64,000 nucleotides of DNA from Rhizobium rosettiformans (GTDB lineage: Bacteria > Pseudomonadota > Alphaproteobacteria > Rhizobiales > Rhizobiaceae), in NCBI RefSeq assembly GCF_016806065.1, contig NZ_CP032405.1, forward strand, positions 3,562,001-3,626,000. Direction: 5' to 3'. Position 1 is the stretch's first letter; each line of letters starts with the position of its first letter. The notes under the pieces were generated by a model that was not told where the DNA came from, did not search any database, and was given only the letters and a program-made list of their open reading frames with translations. The position numbers and the translations under genes are program-made. Shown in pieces: positions 19,146-28,450 of the stretch.

Positions 19146-20372
19146 ATGCCAATTGGGACCTTCACCATGAGCCACGAATTCGACATTGCCGTGATTGGCG
19201 CCGGCCCCGCCGGACAGATTGCCGCCCTCGCCATGGCCCGTGGCGGTCGCCGTGTCGTTCTTGTCGGCCCGCAGCCGGACGGCTCTGACAGGCGGACCAC
19301 CGCGCTCATGGATCAGTCGCTGGCCATGATCGAACGCCTCGGCCTCTGGCAGGATCTGAAGGAAACAGCAGCCGCCCTCACCGTCATGCAGATCATCGAC
19401 GGCACGCGGCGGCTCCTGCGGGCGCCGACGGTCGCATTCCGGAGTGCGGAAATCGGGCTCGACGCCTTCGGTTACAACATCCCGAATTCCGCGCTGCTCG
19501 AAACGCTGGCAAAGGCGGTAGCAAGCGAACCGCTGATCACCCGCCGCGCCTCGTCCGCCGAGAGCATCCATATCGGCGCGGATGCAGTCACCATCGGCAT
19601 CCAGGGCGAAGAGGCAATCACCGCCGGCTTTGCGATTGGTGCCGATGGTCGCCGCTCCAAGACGCGCCAAAGTGCAAGCGTCGGCGTCAAGACTTGGTCC
19701 TACCCGCAGACAGCCGTGGTGATGAACTTCATCCACAGTCTGCCGCACCAGAACATCTCGACAGAGTTCCACACCGAATCGGGCCCCTTCACCCAGGTCC
19801 CCCTGCCCGGCCTGCGTTCGAGCCTCGTCTGGGTCCTGCCCCCACAGGAAGCCGACAGGATGATCTCGCTGTCATCCGATCAGCTCTCTGTCGAAGTCGA
19901 GCAGCGCATGCAGTCCATGTTGGGCAAGGTTCAGGTGGAGGATGGCGTCCAGGCCTGGCCGCTGTCGGGCATGACGGCCCGTCAGTACGGCAAGGGCCGC
20001 GCCGCCTTCATCGGCGAGGCAGGCCATGCCTTCCCGCCCATCGGCGCCCAGGGTCTGAACCTCAGCCTGCGCGACATCGCAGCGTTGGAAGACATTCTCC
20101 TCGATCGCAGTTCGGCACCGATTCCCGCAGACGCCGGTGACCGCTTCGACCGCAAGCGCCGCCTCGATATTGCAAGCCGCACAGCAAGCGTCGATCTTCT
20201 CAACCGATCGCTGCTCTCGGGCCTTCTGCCGGTTCAGATGATGCGCGCTGCCGGCCTCCAGGTGCTGGCAAGCGTTGCCCCACTGCGAAATCTCGTCATG
20301 CAGGAAGGCGTGGCGCCGGGGCGCGGGCTGAAGTCCCTGCCGTCATTGTTACGGGAAAAGGTCCGGCGGTAG
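19146..20372 (+). CDS. UbiH/UbiF-family FAD-dependent hydroxylase
   Basis: A 408-residue flavoprotein monooxygenase of the UbiH/UbiF/COQ6 type, which hydroxylates the ubiquinone ring. The N-terminal dinucleotide fold is VIGAGPAGQIAALAMA, the second FAD motif is GADGRRSKTRQ, and GEAGHAFPPIGAQGLNLSLRD is the family GD motif. An alternative start seven codons in (MSHEFDIAV, 19167) is equally good. Its 3' end overlaps the convergent AEC transporter gene by 24 bases. The ring position hydroxylated cannot be told. Confidence 0.88.
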   Translation: MPIGTFTMSHEFDIAVIGAGPAGQIAALAMARGGRRVVLVGPQPDGSDRRTTALMDQSLAMIERLGLWQDLKETAAALTVMQIIDGTRRLLRAPTVAFRSAEIGLDAFGYNIPNSALLETLAKAVASEPLITRRASSAESIHIGADAVTIGIQGEEAITAGFAIGADGRRSKTRQSASVGVKTWSYPQTAVVMNFIHSLPHQNISTEFHTESGPFTQVPLPGLRSSLVWVLPPQEADRMISLSSDQLSVEVEQRMQSMLGKVQVEDGVQAWPLSGMTARQYGKGRAAFIGEAGHAFPPIGAQGLNLSLRDIAALEDILLDRSSAPIPADAGDRFDRKRRLDIASRTASVDLLNRSLLSGLLPVQMMRAAGLQVLASVAPLRNLVMQEGVAPGRGLKSLPSLLREKVRR

Positions 20373-21311
20373 ATAACCCTGGGTGATGGCAAACAAGAGC
20401 GCCGACACCGAGAACACCGAAATGACCGTGGTGATCAGGATTGTGGCGGACGCCCTCTCCTGCCAAACCCCGTATTGCTGACCGATGACGAAGACATTGG
20501 TCGCCGTCGGCAGCGAGGCGAGCAGCACCGCCGTATAGACCCACAGCGGGTCGAAGTTTCCGACGAAACTCAGGACGACATAAACCAGGATCGGATGCAG
20601 AACGAGCTTGATCGGCACGATGTAGCCGATCTCGGCGGGAATGCGCTTGAGCGGCCGCAGCGCAAGCGTCACGCCCATGGCAAAGAGAGCGCAAGGGGCG
20701 GCGGCCTGGGCCAGGTAGTCGATCAGCCGTTGCAGCGCGAGCGGCGGCTCGAAGGCAAAGGCGGCAGCGACGAAACCAACGAGTGTCGCGATAATGAACG
20801 GATGCGTCAGGATCTTCCTGGCCACATCGAGCGCCAGTTGCGCCGGCGGCCGCTTGTCGCCACCGGCAAAGGCCATCATGGCCGGGGCAACCATGAAATG
20901 GACAGCGTTTTCGAAGCAGAACACCAGCGCGACCGGAACGGCAGCCTTTTCACCGAAGGCGAGCAGCGCCAGGCCCGGCCCCATATAACCGATGTTGCCA
21001 TAGGCCCCCGCAAGCGCCTGGACGGTCGATTCAGCGATGTTGTTACCGCGAACATAGCGGCCGATCACGAAGACCAGGACAAAGATCGAATAGGTGGCCG
21101 CAAGGCAGGCCGCGATGAAGTCGATGCGCGTCAGCTGTTCGATCGGCGTGCGCGAGACGAGCTTGAAGAACAGCGCTGGCAGTGTGACGTAAATGACGAA
21201 GAAGTTCAGCCAGCCGAGCGCCTGGGCGGAATGATCGCCGAGCTTCCCCGATACGTAACCGATCAGGATCAGGCCGAAAAACGGCAAGACCAGCGCGATG
21301 ATATCCGCCAT
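20349..21311 (-). CDS. AEC-family transporter
   Basis: This 320-residue auxin efflux carrier-like permease has about ten hydrophobic segments, with the family-like N-terminus ALVLPFFGLILIGYVSGK and the C-terminal half AALLASLPTATNVFVIGQQYG. Bacterial AEC proteins export or exchange organic acids such as malate or malonate. It ends inside the 3' end of the UbiH-like gene (24-base tail-to-tail overlap) and starts 41 bases past the ccdA stop on the same strand. Confidence 0.9.
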   Translation of the reverse strand: MADIIALVLPFFGLILIGYVSGKLGDHSAQALGWLNFFVIYVTLPALFFKLVSRTPIEQLTRIDFIAACLAATYSIFVLVFVIGRYVRGNNIAESTVQALAGAYGNIGYMGPGLALLAFGEKAAVPVALVFCFENAVHFMVAPAMMAFAGGDKRPPAQLALDVARKILTHPFIIATLVGFVAAAFAFEPPLALQRLIDYLAQAAAPCALFAMGVTLALRPLKRIPAEIGYIVPIKLVLHPILVYVVLSFVGNFDPLWVYTAVLLASLPTATNVFVIGQQYGVWQERASATILITTVISVFSVSALLFAITQGYLPPDLFP

Positions 21312-21352
21312 GGCTCACTCCCCCCGAACGCGAATATGCGCTCGAACGGGAC

Positions 21353-22099
21353 TTAGCCGATTTGCGACAGAATTGGAAAGGTCTGCTGGAACCAGATCGC
21401 CATGTCGGAGACATAACCGAAGATGAAGGCAAGCCCGGTCAGCACCAGCAGCCCGCCCATGGCTTTTTCCACCACACCGAGATGCCGGCGAAAGCGCGTA
21501 AGGAACCGCATGAAGGCGCCCGAGAAGCCGGCCGCGATCCAGAAGGGCACCGCAAGCCCAAGCGAATAGATCGCCAGCAGCAGCGCCCCATCCCCGACCG
21601 TCTCCTTCGAGGCCGCCACCCCGAGGATGGCGCCCAACACCGGGCCGATGCAGGGCGTCCAACCAAAGGCGAAAGCCAGACCCATGACATAGGCGCCCGA
21701 AAGCGTTGCGGGCTTTCCGCCGCCTGCGAATCGATATTCCGAAGACAGAAGCCCGAGGCGGAAGACGCCGAGGAAATTCAGACCCATGATGATGATGATC
21801 ACGCCGCCGATCTTGGACAAGAGATCCATGTGCTGGCGCAAAAGCCCGCCAATCGTCGATGCTCCGGCGCCGAGTGCGACAAAGACGGTGGCAAAACCGA
21901 GCGTGAAGACAAGCGCCGTCAACATCACCGTCCGGCGGGCGGCCGCATTTTCAGCCTGGGCTCCGTCGCGGAACTGATCGACCGAAATACCGGCCATATA
22001 GCAGAGATAGGGCGGCACCAGCGGCAGCACGCAGGGCGAAAGGAACGACAGGGCTCCGGCCAGAAGCGCGCTGAAAAAGGAAATATCGGCAATCGACAC
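21353..22099 (-). CDS. ccdA: Cytochrome c biogenesis protein CcdA
   Basis: The 248-residue membrane protein of the CcdA/DsbD-beta family moves reducing equivalents from cytoplasmic thioredoxin to periplasmic thiol proteins for cytochrome c maturation. It has six hydrophobic segments. The redox cysteines are Cys23 in LSPCVLP and Cys150 in GWTPCIGP, the two conserved proline-flanked positions. It may be co-transcribed with the AEC transporter gene downstream. Confidence 0.93.
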   Translation of the reverse strand: MSIADISFFSALLAGALSFLSPCVLPLVPPYLCYMAGISVDQFRDGAQAENAAARRTVMLTALVFTLGFATVFVALGAGASTIGGLLRQHMDLLSKIGGVIIIIMGLNFLGVFRLGLLSSEYRFAGGGKPATLSGAYVMGLAFAFGWTPCIGPVLGAILGVAASKETVGDGALLLAIYSLGLAVPFWIAAGFSGAFMRFLTRFRRHLGVVEKAMGGLLVLTGLAFIFGYVSDMAIWFQQTFPILSQIG

Positions 22100-22282
22100 T
22101 GTGAACTCCGGAACCCGAACCGGCCCTTCCTAATCCCGTAACCCCGTGCTTGCCAATCACCATTGCGTAGCCTGCGACAACAGGACTGAATTTTGCTGCC
22201 GAAACTGCATTTTTGCGGTTGACCGACCGGGGTCACCTGCCTATGTTCCGCGCACTTCTTGAGGCGGCGCAAAACCGCACGG

Positions 22283-22358
22283 GAGAGCGTAGCTCAGCCG
22301 GTAGAGCAACTGACTTTTAATCAGTAGGTCCAGGGTTCGAACCCCTGCGCTCTCACCA
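22283..22358 (+). tRNA. tRNA-Lys (anticodon TTT)
   Basis: A 76-base cloverleaf. The acceptor stem GAGAGCG (22283-22289) pairs with CGCTCTC (22348-22354), followed by discriminator A and encoded CCA. The D arm contains AGCTCAGCCGGTAGAGC. The anticodon stem ACTGA/TCAGT holds the loop CTTTTAA, giving anticodon TTT. The T arm CAGGG-TTCGAAC-CCCTG is perfect. Confidence 0.98.
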
Positions 22359-22444
22359 CAAAACACTCAGTATCAGTCAAGAATTTGTGCCGAGAGACCA
22401 TGTAGGCATAAAGGCGGGATTACTCAGGGCTCCGAAGGAGCGAG

Positions 22445-22810
22445 ATGGCAGACTACAGAGAAATCTCGCAGGCTTACGCTCAAAGCGGTATCAATGCCGG
22501 TTTCATTCTAAACGGCGGTGCAGCTGTGGCCTGCCTCAGCCAATTCGCTGATCTGTATCCCTTGGAGCTTCTCGACAAGTTCACAGTCGGCATGCTCGCG
22601 TGGGCAGGCGGAGTCTTTCTTGCAGCTTTGGTCTGGGCGATAGCGTTTGTGTCGGCCCGATACGTAGACAAGGCCGACGACGAATCTAACCAGCAGCACA
22701 TTGAAACTTCGAACAAGTGGATGTTCGCCGGATTGATTCTGGTCTTGATGTCGTACGTATGTTTTGTTGGTGGCGTGATTTCAATCGCACTTCAGTTCGA
22801 CGCTTTCTGA
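22445..22810 (+). CDS. Small two-helix membrane protein of unknown function
   Basis: I do not recognise this 121-residue protein. It has an N-terminal amphipathic or hydrophobic patch (NAGFILNGGAAVACLSQF), a strong transmembrane segment at about residues 49-70, a charged loop (DKADDESNQQHIETSNK) and a second segment at about residues 92-117. The start has GAAGGAG 6-12 bases upstream. Codon use is looser and GC lower than in neighbours. It lies 86 bases downstream of tRNA-Lys, a common insertion site, so it may have been acquired, but no integrase or attachment repeat is visible. Confidence 0.65.
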   Translation: MADYREISQAYAQSGINAGFILNGGAAVACLSQFADLYPLELLDKFTVGMLAWAGGVFLAALVWAIAFVSARYVDKADDESNQQHIETSNKWMFAGLILVLMSYVCFVGGVISIALQFDAF

Positions 22811-23140
22811 TATGGTTCTCGCGACTAGCTGATGCAGTCAAAGTTGAGCAATAAGACCCAGCTACCTTTCAAATCGCGTTAGTCGGAAAAGGGGTTATGC
22901 CTATTCTGTCCAAACGGTCACGGCCAATGATCCCATTTCATGCCGTCGCACTGCCAGGTATCTGCGGCTTTGGTCCTTTCCCTCCCCCCAACCTTACCAA
23001 TGTTTCACTGTCCTTTCCGCCGCGAAAGTCTATCTGCATAGCCAAGGGAACCATTGTGCCGCTTGACCCCGATCAAGGGTGACGGCCCGGGCTTGGGCCA
23101 TGGTCCCGGCATGATGAAAATGCAGTGTGAGGGAGCAGAC
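22811..23140. other. Gene-free stretch ahead of the MacAB-like efflux operon
   Basis: These 330 bases hold no convincing gene. A 61-codon frame at 22897-23082 is proline-rich and lacks family features. The last part must contain the promoter of the efflux operon. No copy of the tRNA-Lys 3' end was found here. Confidence 0.5.
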
Positions 23141-24418
23141 GTGAGCGACGACGTAAAACCGGAGAACTCGGCCGAAGCCGAGGAGCTGAAAGCGCTCCTG
23201 GCCAATGCCGCACGGCCAAAGCGACGCTGGGGTCTGCGGCTTCTTGTCCTCGTCGCGCTTGCTGGTCTCGGCTACGGCGCCTATCTCTGGTCGGCCGGCG
23301 GCACGACGGTGAGCTATACGACGTCGGAGCTGAAACCTGGCAATCTGACTGTCATTGTCACCGCCACCGGATCGGTCGAACCCACCGTCCAGGTCGACGT
23401 GTCCTCGGAACAATCGGGCACCGTGCGGGAGGTACTCGTCGACTACAACAGCGAGGTGAAGAAGGGCGACGTTCTCGCCCGCCTCGACACCGACAAGCTG
23501 AATGCCGATCTGAAAGCCAAGGAGGCGGCGCTCGCCTCCTCCCGCGCCGCCGTCTCGAAAGCCCGCGCCGACGAGCAGTCCGCCAAGTCCAGGCTCGACC
23601 GGCTGACGACCCTGGTCTCAAGCCGAGTCTCCACCCAGCAGGATCTGGACACCGCCGAGTTCACCTATCAGGCAGCATCCGCTGCCCGCGAAAGCGCCGA
23701 AGCCGATGTCATTGCGGCAGAAGCCGCGCTCGAGCAGGCAAAGCTGTCGCTTTCGAAGGCAACCATCGCCTCGCCGATCGACGGAATCGTTCTGTCGCGC
23801 AATGTCGATCCCGGCGCAACGGTGGCAGCCTCGCTGGAGGCACCCACACTCTTCACCATCGCCGGCGATCTACGAGAGATGGAACTGCAGGTCTCCATAG
23901 ACGAGGCCGATGTCGGCCAGGTCGCCGTGGGCCAGACCGCCACCTTCACGGTCGATGCCTTTCCCGAACAGCGTTTCCCGGCCGAGATCACCTCGATCCG
24001 CTACGCTGCCGAAACGGTCAACGACGTCGTCACCTACAAGGGCATCCTTTCGGTCTCCAATGACGATTTGCTGCTGCGCCAGGGCATGACTGCGACCGCC
24101 GATATCGTCGTCCAGTCGGTCGAAGACGGCCTGCTTATTCCCAATGCCGCCCTGCGCTATGCGCCTCCCTCCGCCCAGACCGAGACCGCCCAAGGCGGCA
24201 GCGGCGTCTTCAGCCTGTTTCGCCCACCAAGCATGGCACCCGCCAGCGCGCCTGAGCCGACGGGCAGCGAACGCACCATCTGGCTCTTGCGCGACGGTCA
24301 GCCGGTCGCCGTCAACATCGAGATCGGCTCGTCCGACGGACAGAATACCGTGATCGTCAAGGGTGACGTGAAGGAGGGCGACCGGGTGATCACGGATCAG
24401 ACGGTTCGCAACGGTTGA
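23141..24418 (+). CDS. MacA-like periplasmic adaptor (HlyD/RND-type)
   Basis: The protein of about 425 residues is a membrane-fusion adaptor. It has a short cytoplasmic N-terminus, one transmembrane anchor (RLLVLVALAGLGYGAYLW), a lipoyl half, a long alpha-helical hairpin rich in Ala, Lys and Glu (about residues 100-210 in the mature protein), the second lipoyl half ASPIDGIVLSRNVDPG, and a beta-barrel. I favour the GTG at 23141 with GAGGGAG 5 bases ahead; an ATG at 23054 is in frame but lacks a good ribosome site. It heads a three-gene MacAB-type export operon; the outer-membrane channel is not in the window. Confidence 0.9.
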   Translation: MSDDVKPENSAEAEELKALLANAARPKRRWGLRLLVLVALAGLGYGAYLWSAGGTTVSYTTSELKPGNLTVIVTATGSVEPTVQVDVSSEQSGTVREVLVDYNSEVKKGDVLARLDTDKLNADLKAKEAALASSRAAVSKARADEQSAKSRLDRLTTLVSSRVSTQQDLDTAEFTYQAASAARESAEADVIAAEAALEQAKLSLSKATIASPIDGIVLSRNVDPGATVAASLEAPTLFTIAGDLREMELQVSIDEADVGQVAVGQTATFTVDAFPEQRFPAEITSIRYAAETVNDVVTYKGILSVSNDDLLLRQGMTATADIVVQSVEDGLLIPNAALRYAPPSAQTETAQGGSGVFSLFRPPSMAPASAPEPTGSERTIWLLRDGQPVAVNIEIGSSDGQNTVIVKGDVKEGDRVITDQTVRNG

Positions 24419-24426
24419 GGCACAGG

Positions 24427-25143
24427 ATGGCAGCTGCCCCACTCATCGAGTTTCGCCAGATCTCCCGCATCTATGGCCGCGGCGAAGCAACCATCCGTGC
24501 GCTGGACAAGGTCGACCTGACGATCAATCGGCATGAATTCGTCGCGATCATGGGACCTTCGGGTTCCGGCAAATCGACCGCCATGAACATCCTCGGCTGC
24601 CTGGATGTGCCGACCTCCGGCCAGTACCTCTTTCAGGGCATCGACACGACAGGCTTCGACCGAGCGCAGTACACGTTGCTGCGCCGTCACATGCTGGGCT
24701 TTGTCTTCCAGGGTTTCAACCTGCTCGCCCGCACCTCGGCCGTCGAGAATGTCGAACTGCCGCTGGTGTATCGGGGCATGGATGCGCGTGAGCGCCGTGC
24801 CCGCGCCTTGACGGCACTGTCGCAGGTCGGCCTGGCCGGTCGCGAGAACCACACGACACAGGAGCTGTCCGGCGGCCAGCAGCAACGCGTGGCCATTGCC
24901 CGGGCGATCGTCACCAGCCCATCCGTCCTCCTGGCAGACGAACCGACCGGCAATCTCGACACGAAGACAAGTCGCGAGATCATGGAACTGATCACCGGCC
25001 TCAACCGCGACCACGGGATCACGGTCATCATGGTCACCCACGAAGACGATATTGCAGCCTATGCCAAGCGCACGCTGCGTTTCGTCGATGGTCACATCCA
25101 GTCCGACAGCCTGACCGCGAAGGAGACGGCCGATGTTCGGTGA
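24427..25143 (+). CDS. ABC transporter ATP-binding protein, MacB/LolD type
   Basis: A 238-residue ATPase with Walker A GPSGSGKST, signature LSGGQQQRVAIARA and Walker B VLLADEPTGNLDT, the last being characteristic of the MacB/LolD/FtsE group. It probably starts at ATG 24427 behind GAGGCACAGG. It overlaps the permease gene by 11 bases. Unlike E. coli MacB, the ATPase and permease are separate genes. Confidence 0.94.
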   Translation: MAAAPLIEFRQISRIYGRGEATIRALDKVDLTINRHEFVAIMGPSGSGKSTAMNILGCLDVPTSGQYLFQGIDTTGFDRAQYTLLRRHMLGFVFQGFNLLARTSAVENVELPLVYRGMDARERRARALTALSQVGLAGRENHTTQELSGGQQQRVAIARAIVTSPSVLLADEPTGNLDTKTSREIMELITGLNRDHGITVIMVTHEDDIAAYAKRTLRFVDGHIQSDSLTAKETADVR

Positions 25144-26338
25144 AACCCTGAAGCTCGCGCTCCGCGCCATCCGCCGCAACCTCTTGCGCTCCTTCCTGAC
25201 GGTGCTCGGCGTCGTCATTGGCGTCGCCGCCGTCATCGCCATGGTGACCATCGGCAATGGTACGACGGCTCAGGTGACGACGGAAATCTCCAAGCTTGGC
25301 ACCAACCTGCTCTTCGTCCGCCCCGGCCAGTTCGGCCCCGGCCGCGCCGCGACGGATGCAAAGAAGTTCACCCTTCGCGACCTTGAGGCGATCCGTGAGC
25401 AGATCCCGGGCCTGCGCGCCGTGGCCGGCATCAACCAGTCCAGCCAGACGGTGGTCTTCAGCGGCCAGAGCCGGCAGACCACGATCATCGGCTCGGGTAA
25501 CGATTATCTCGTGGCCCAGAACTGGGAACTCGCCTCCGGCCGCAGCTTCCTGCCATCCGAAGAGCGTGGTGGACAGGCCGTCTGTCTGATCGGCGAGACT
25601 GTGCGTTCCAGGCTCTTCGGCTCCACCCCGGCGGTTGATCAGACCATCCGCGTCGGCAATGTCGCCTGCCAGGTGATCGGCCTTCTCGACAAGAAGGGCC
25701 AGAGCGGCATGGGCAGCGACCAGGACGATGTCGTGATGATGCCGCTCAAGGTCTTCCAGCGCCGCATCGGCGGCTCGACGGATATCTCCAGCATCATGCT
25801 CTCGGCCGAAGACGGCGTATCCACGGCAAAGGTCCAGGCGGATGTCGAACGCCTGCTGCGCGAGCGCCGCAAGATTATCGCGGGTCGCGACGACGATTTT
25901 ACCGTCAACGACATGACCCAGATGGCAGCGACACTCACCGGCACCACGACCCTGATGACGGGCCTGCTCGGCGCAGTGGCCGCAGTCTCACTGCTCGTCG
26001 GCGGCATTGGCATCATGAACATCATGCTGGTTTCCGTCACCGAGCGAACGCGCGAGATTGGCATCCGGCTGGCGATCGGCGCCGTGGAACGTCAGGTGCT
26101 CATGCAGTTTCTCGTCGAAGCGGTGACGCTCTCCGTCTTCGGCGGCGTGGTCGGCATCGCGCTTGGCCTTGGCATCGCCTATACGGCCGTCACGCTGATG
26201 TCCGTGCCCTTTGTCGCGAGCCCCTCGATCATCCTGCTCGCCTTCGCCTTTTCTGCGGCAATCGGCATGGTCTTCGGCTATTTCCCCGCCCGCCGCGCCG
26301 CGCAGATGAACCCGATCGACGCACTCCGCCACGAGTGA
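25133..26338 (+). CDS. ABC transporter permease, MacB/FtsX type
   Basis: The 401-residue permease has one N-terminal transmembrane segment (about residues 20-42), a large periplasmic MacB_PCD domain (to about residue 270) and a C-terminal FtsX domain with three segments. The family motif GGIGIMNIMLVSVTERTREIGIRLAIGA is intact (coordinates about 25996-26078). With the adaptor and ATPase it should form a tripartite exporter of peptides, lipopeptides or macrolide-like compounds; cargo unknown. Confidence 0.94.
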   Translation: MFGETLKLALRAIRRNLLRSFLTVLGVVIGVAAVIAMVTIGNGTTAQVTTEISKLGTNLLFVRPGQFGPGRAATDAKKFTLRDLEAIREQIPGLRAVAGINQSSQTVVFSGQSRQTTIIGSGNDYLVAQNWELASGRSFLPSEERGGQAVCLIGETVRSRLFGSTPAVDQTIRVGNVACQVIGLLDKKGQSGMGSDQDDVVMMPLKVFQRRIGGSTDISSIMLSAEDGVSTAKVQADVERLLRERRKIIAGRDDDFTVNDMTQMAATLTGTTTLMTGLLGAVAAVSLLVGGIGIMNIMLVSVTERTREIGIRLAIGAVERQVLMQFLVEAVTLSVFGGVVGIALGLGIAYTAVTLMSVPFVASPSIILLAFAFSAAIGMVFGYFPARRAAQMNPIDALRHE

Positions 26339-26459
26339 CGGCCGGTCCGGAACTACGGGACCAGCTTGGGGCAAACTTGGCATGCTGTAGCTTGATCTAA
26401 TGGACGCTTGGCCCGGCTATGCGTGCATGAGTAGTTTGACCAGCAGAGGGAGTAAGCCC

Positions 26460-26801
26460 ATGTCCGCCTTTCCGGACCGCGACACCGTCGCCGCCAAGAT
26501 CGCCTCGATGCAGGAACCCGACCAGGCTTTCCTGAAGCTCCTGTTCGAGAACCCGGCCCAGGACGATGCCTTGCTCGACGGCCTTTATCTCTATCTCGAC
26601 ATCGCCTCCGAAGGGAAATTCTTGAACTCCCTGAAGCTGGAGCGCAATGGCGAGTGGATCGGTGAGCATGCCCCGGCGCGCCTGCAGATCCGCCTGATGG
26701 AAGCCGCTCGCTCCAGCCAGCATCCGGCTTTCGCTGCCTTCCGCACCGGTCTCAACCGTTCCGGCGGACTCGAGCGCGCCTATCCCAAAGCGGCCGTCTG
26801 A
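26460..26801 (+). CDS. Conserved hypothetical soluble protein
   Basis: This 113-residue protein is not one I can name. The start at 26460 follows GAGGGAG. It reads as a compact alpha-helical cytoplasmic protein without a signal peptide or membrane segment. It lies 122 bases after the MacB-like permease gene and converges on the phosphodiester glycosidase-like gene. Codon use resembles the core genome, so it is very likely expressed. Confidence 0.7.
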   Translation: MSAFPDRDTVAAKIASMQEPDQAFLKLLFENPAQDDALLDGLYLYLDIASEGKFLNSLKLERNGEWIGEHAPARLQIRLMEAARSSQHPAFAAFRTGLNRSGGLERAYPKAAV

Positions 26802-26809
26802 CGACCGTC

Positions 26810-27553
26810 TCACTGCGGGATCGGCATGCTGACCGAGAGGATCGGCCCCATCGGAAAGAGCCGGTCCATCCGCTTCTCCTCGGCGATGAACACGCTTGAA
26901 ATCGTGCCGTCGAGATAGAGCGCGTTGGCGCAGCCGAGCCTGTCGCGAAACAGTCGGGCGAAGTCGTAAAACCGGACCGGCACCCGCGACACCACCATGT
27001 GCACGTGCCCCTCGGCATCGACGCCGACGCCGTTGCGGATCTTGAAGCTGTCGCTATCAGCCAGGAAACGCGGATGCAGTTCTCCGTCAATGACCAGCAT
27101 CGGTCCGGACTGGGTGCCGAAGTCAGGCGTCAATCCACTGGCGACGAAGGCCTTCGTCTCCATCACCGACGCCTTGCCATCCGTCATCAGGAAAACACCG
27201 TTCGGCAGCAGGTGAAAATTCCCCCATCCACCACCGGTAACAGCCGGTTTCAGCACCTTGCCATATTCAGCGAAGTAACCGACCGGCGAGAGGTCGTTGT
27301 GATACATGCCGGCATTCATCGCAAATGTCAGGACGCGCCGTTCGGCCCAGAGCTGCTGCCGGAGTTTCGCGAAGCCGCCATAGGCTTTGCCGTCGGGCCC
27401 GGACAGATGCAGCCGTATGTCCTCCCGACCCGGATCGAATCGGCAGGCGAGATAACGGGCATCCCCGTCGATGACGTCCGCGCAGGCGGCCTGCGCCAGC
27501 GACGGCAGGGTCGAGCCGATCAGCAGACCTAGAATGGAGAGAAATTTTCGCAC
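26810..27553 (-). CDS. Secreted phosphodiester glycosidase-family protein (NAGPA/DUF2233)
   Basis: From the GTG at 27553 (with AAGGGG upstream) this gives 247 residues. A signal peptide (RKFLSILGLLIGSTLPSLAQA) precedes a NAGPA/DUF2233 domain, the fold of phosphodiester glycosidases acting on N-acetylglucosamine-containing phosphodiesters. Conserved stretches include AMNAGMYHNDLSPVGYF, GNFHLLPNGVF and GPMLVIDGELHPRF. The likely place of action is the periplasm, on cell-wall or exopolysaccharide fragments. The open frame extends 16 codons upstream but those would mask the signal peptide. Confidence 0.85.
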   Translation of the reverse strand: MRKFLSILGLLIGSTLPSLAQAACADVIDGDARYLACRFDPGREDIRLHLSGPDGKAYGGFAKLRQQLWAERRVLTFAMNAGMYHNDLSPVGYFAEYGKVLKPAVTGGGWGNFHLLPNGVFLMTDGKASVMETKAFVASGLTPDFGTQSGPMLVIDGELHPRFLADSDSFKIRNGVGVDAEGHVHMVVSRVPVRFYDFARLFRDRLGCANALYLDGTISSVFIAEEKRMDRLFPMGPILSVSMPIPQ

Positions 27554-27647
27554 GCAGGCCCCTTGTTCGTGAGCGCGCTTCTTGGCCGCGATTCCCGGCA
27601 ATGTGAAGGCCGCTCCCGCGAAAATTCCGAAGACCGGGCCAGACCCG

Positions 27648-28352
27648 TCAACCCGGCAACATCAGCGCCTGCATGTGAAAGCGCAGCTGAGAATCCGGAT
27701 AGCGATACCCGACCCCGATCGGACAGGCATTGCGGGCGAGACAGCCTGACACCATGCAACCGCCCTGCCCTTGCGGCGTCGCCAGATGCGCGCGGCACGC
27801 CGCGACATCGAACCCATCCAGCGAGATCGCGCCGGCAGGGCACGCCGTCAGACAGGGCTTTTCGACACAGGTCTCGCAGGGATGCAGTGCTGTCACAGCC
27901 TGCTCCTCTTGCGCCTCGTCCCAGGTCCGGAACAGCAGTGCCCCGCGATAACTGTGCCAGAGACCGAATCGCGGATGGATCAGGATGCCGAGCGGCGAGG
28001 GTTTCAGCCCTTCGGCTCGCATCGCCCAACGCTGAAAGGGTTGGTAAGGCGCCTCTGACGGATAACGGGCTTCAGCCCCGACTTCATTGGCGACCTGATC
28101 GATCACCATCTTCGACCAGCGATCGAGCGGATCGGCACCACCGTGATCGGCTTGCGCCATTCGCCAGCGCTCGAAATGCGGCCACATCGTTGCGCCCGCA
28201 ACGCCGATGAGCACAACGGCGGCGGCTGGCGTGCCGTCCCCCAGCATCGGCGCCTCGGCCGCCACCCCGAACTGAACGAGACCACGACAGAAAAGCCCCT
28301 GCTCGGCGAACCGCGCATCGAGTACCGCCACAACGGATGAAGGGCCGCTCAT
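27648..28352 (-). CDS. 4Fe-4S cluster protein (QueG/ferredoxin-like C-terminus)
   Basis: The 234-residue protein has an N-terminal half without obvious catalytic motif and a ferredoxin-like C-terminal part. Cysteines at 159, 162, 167 and 171 form CxxCxxxxCxxxCP. A second set at 186, 199, 204 and 210 is less canonical, resembling the cluster-binding region of epoxyqueuosine reductase-type proteins. There is no signal peptide. It lies 98 bases downstream of the MttB-family gene on the same strand, so a role in electron delivery to the corrinoid system is possible, but this is inference. It is usually labelled simply ferredoxin. Confidence 0.8.
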   Translation of the reverse strand: MSGPSSVVAVLDARFAEQGLFCRGLVQFGVAAEAPMLGDGTPAAAVVLIGVAGATMWPHFERWRMAQADHGGADPLDRWSKMVIDQVANEVGAEARYPSEAPYQPFQRWAMRAEGLKPSPLGILIHPRFGLWHSYRGALLFRTWDEAQEEQAVTALHPCETCVEKPCLTACPAGAISLDGFDVAACRAHLATPQGQGGCMVSGCLARNACPIGVGYRYPDSQLRFHMQALMLPG

Positions 28353-28450
28353 CGCGGCCCCTCGATCTTGTAATGGGGTCGCCAGACCTCCTCCTGGATC
28401 ATGTCGGCAACCCGGCTGGCTCCGCCTTGCTCCCTGGCAACGGGACCCTT

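Noticed and set aside
22897..23082. A 61-codon frame before the efflux operon
   Set aside because: Proline-rich without family resemblance; overlaps the probable promoter region and upstream in-frame extension of the adaptor gene.
22359..23140. An integrative element in tRNA-Lys
   Set aside because: No integrase gene and no second copy of the tRNA 3' end were found downstream.
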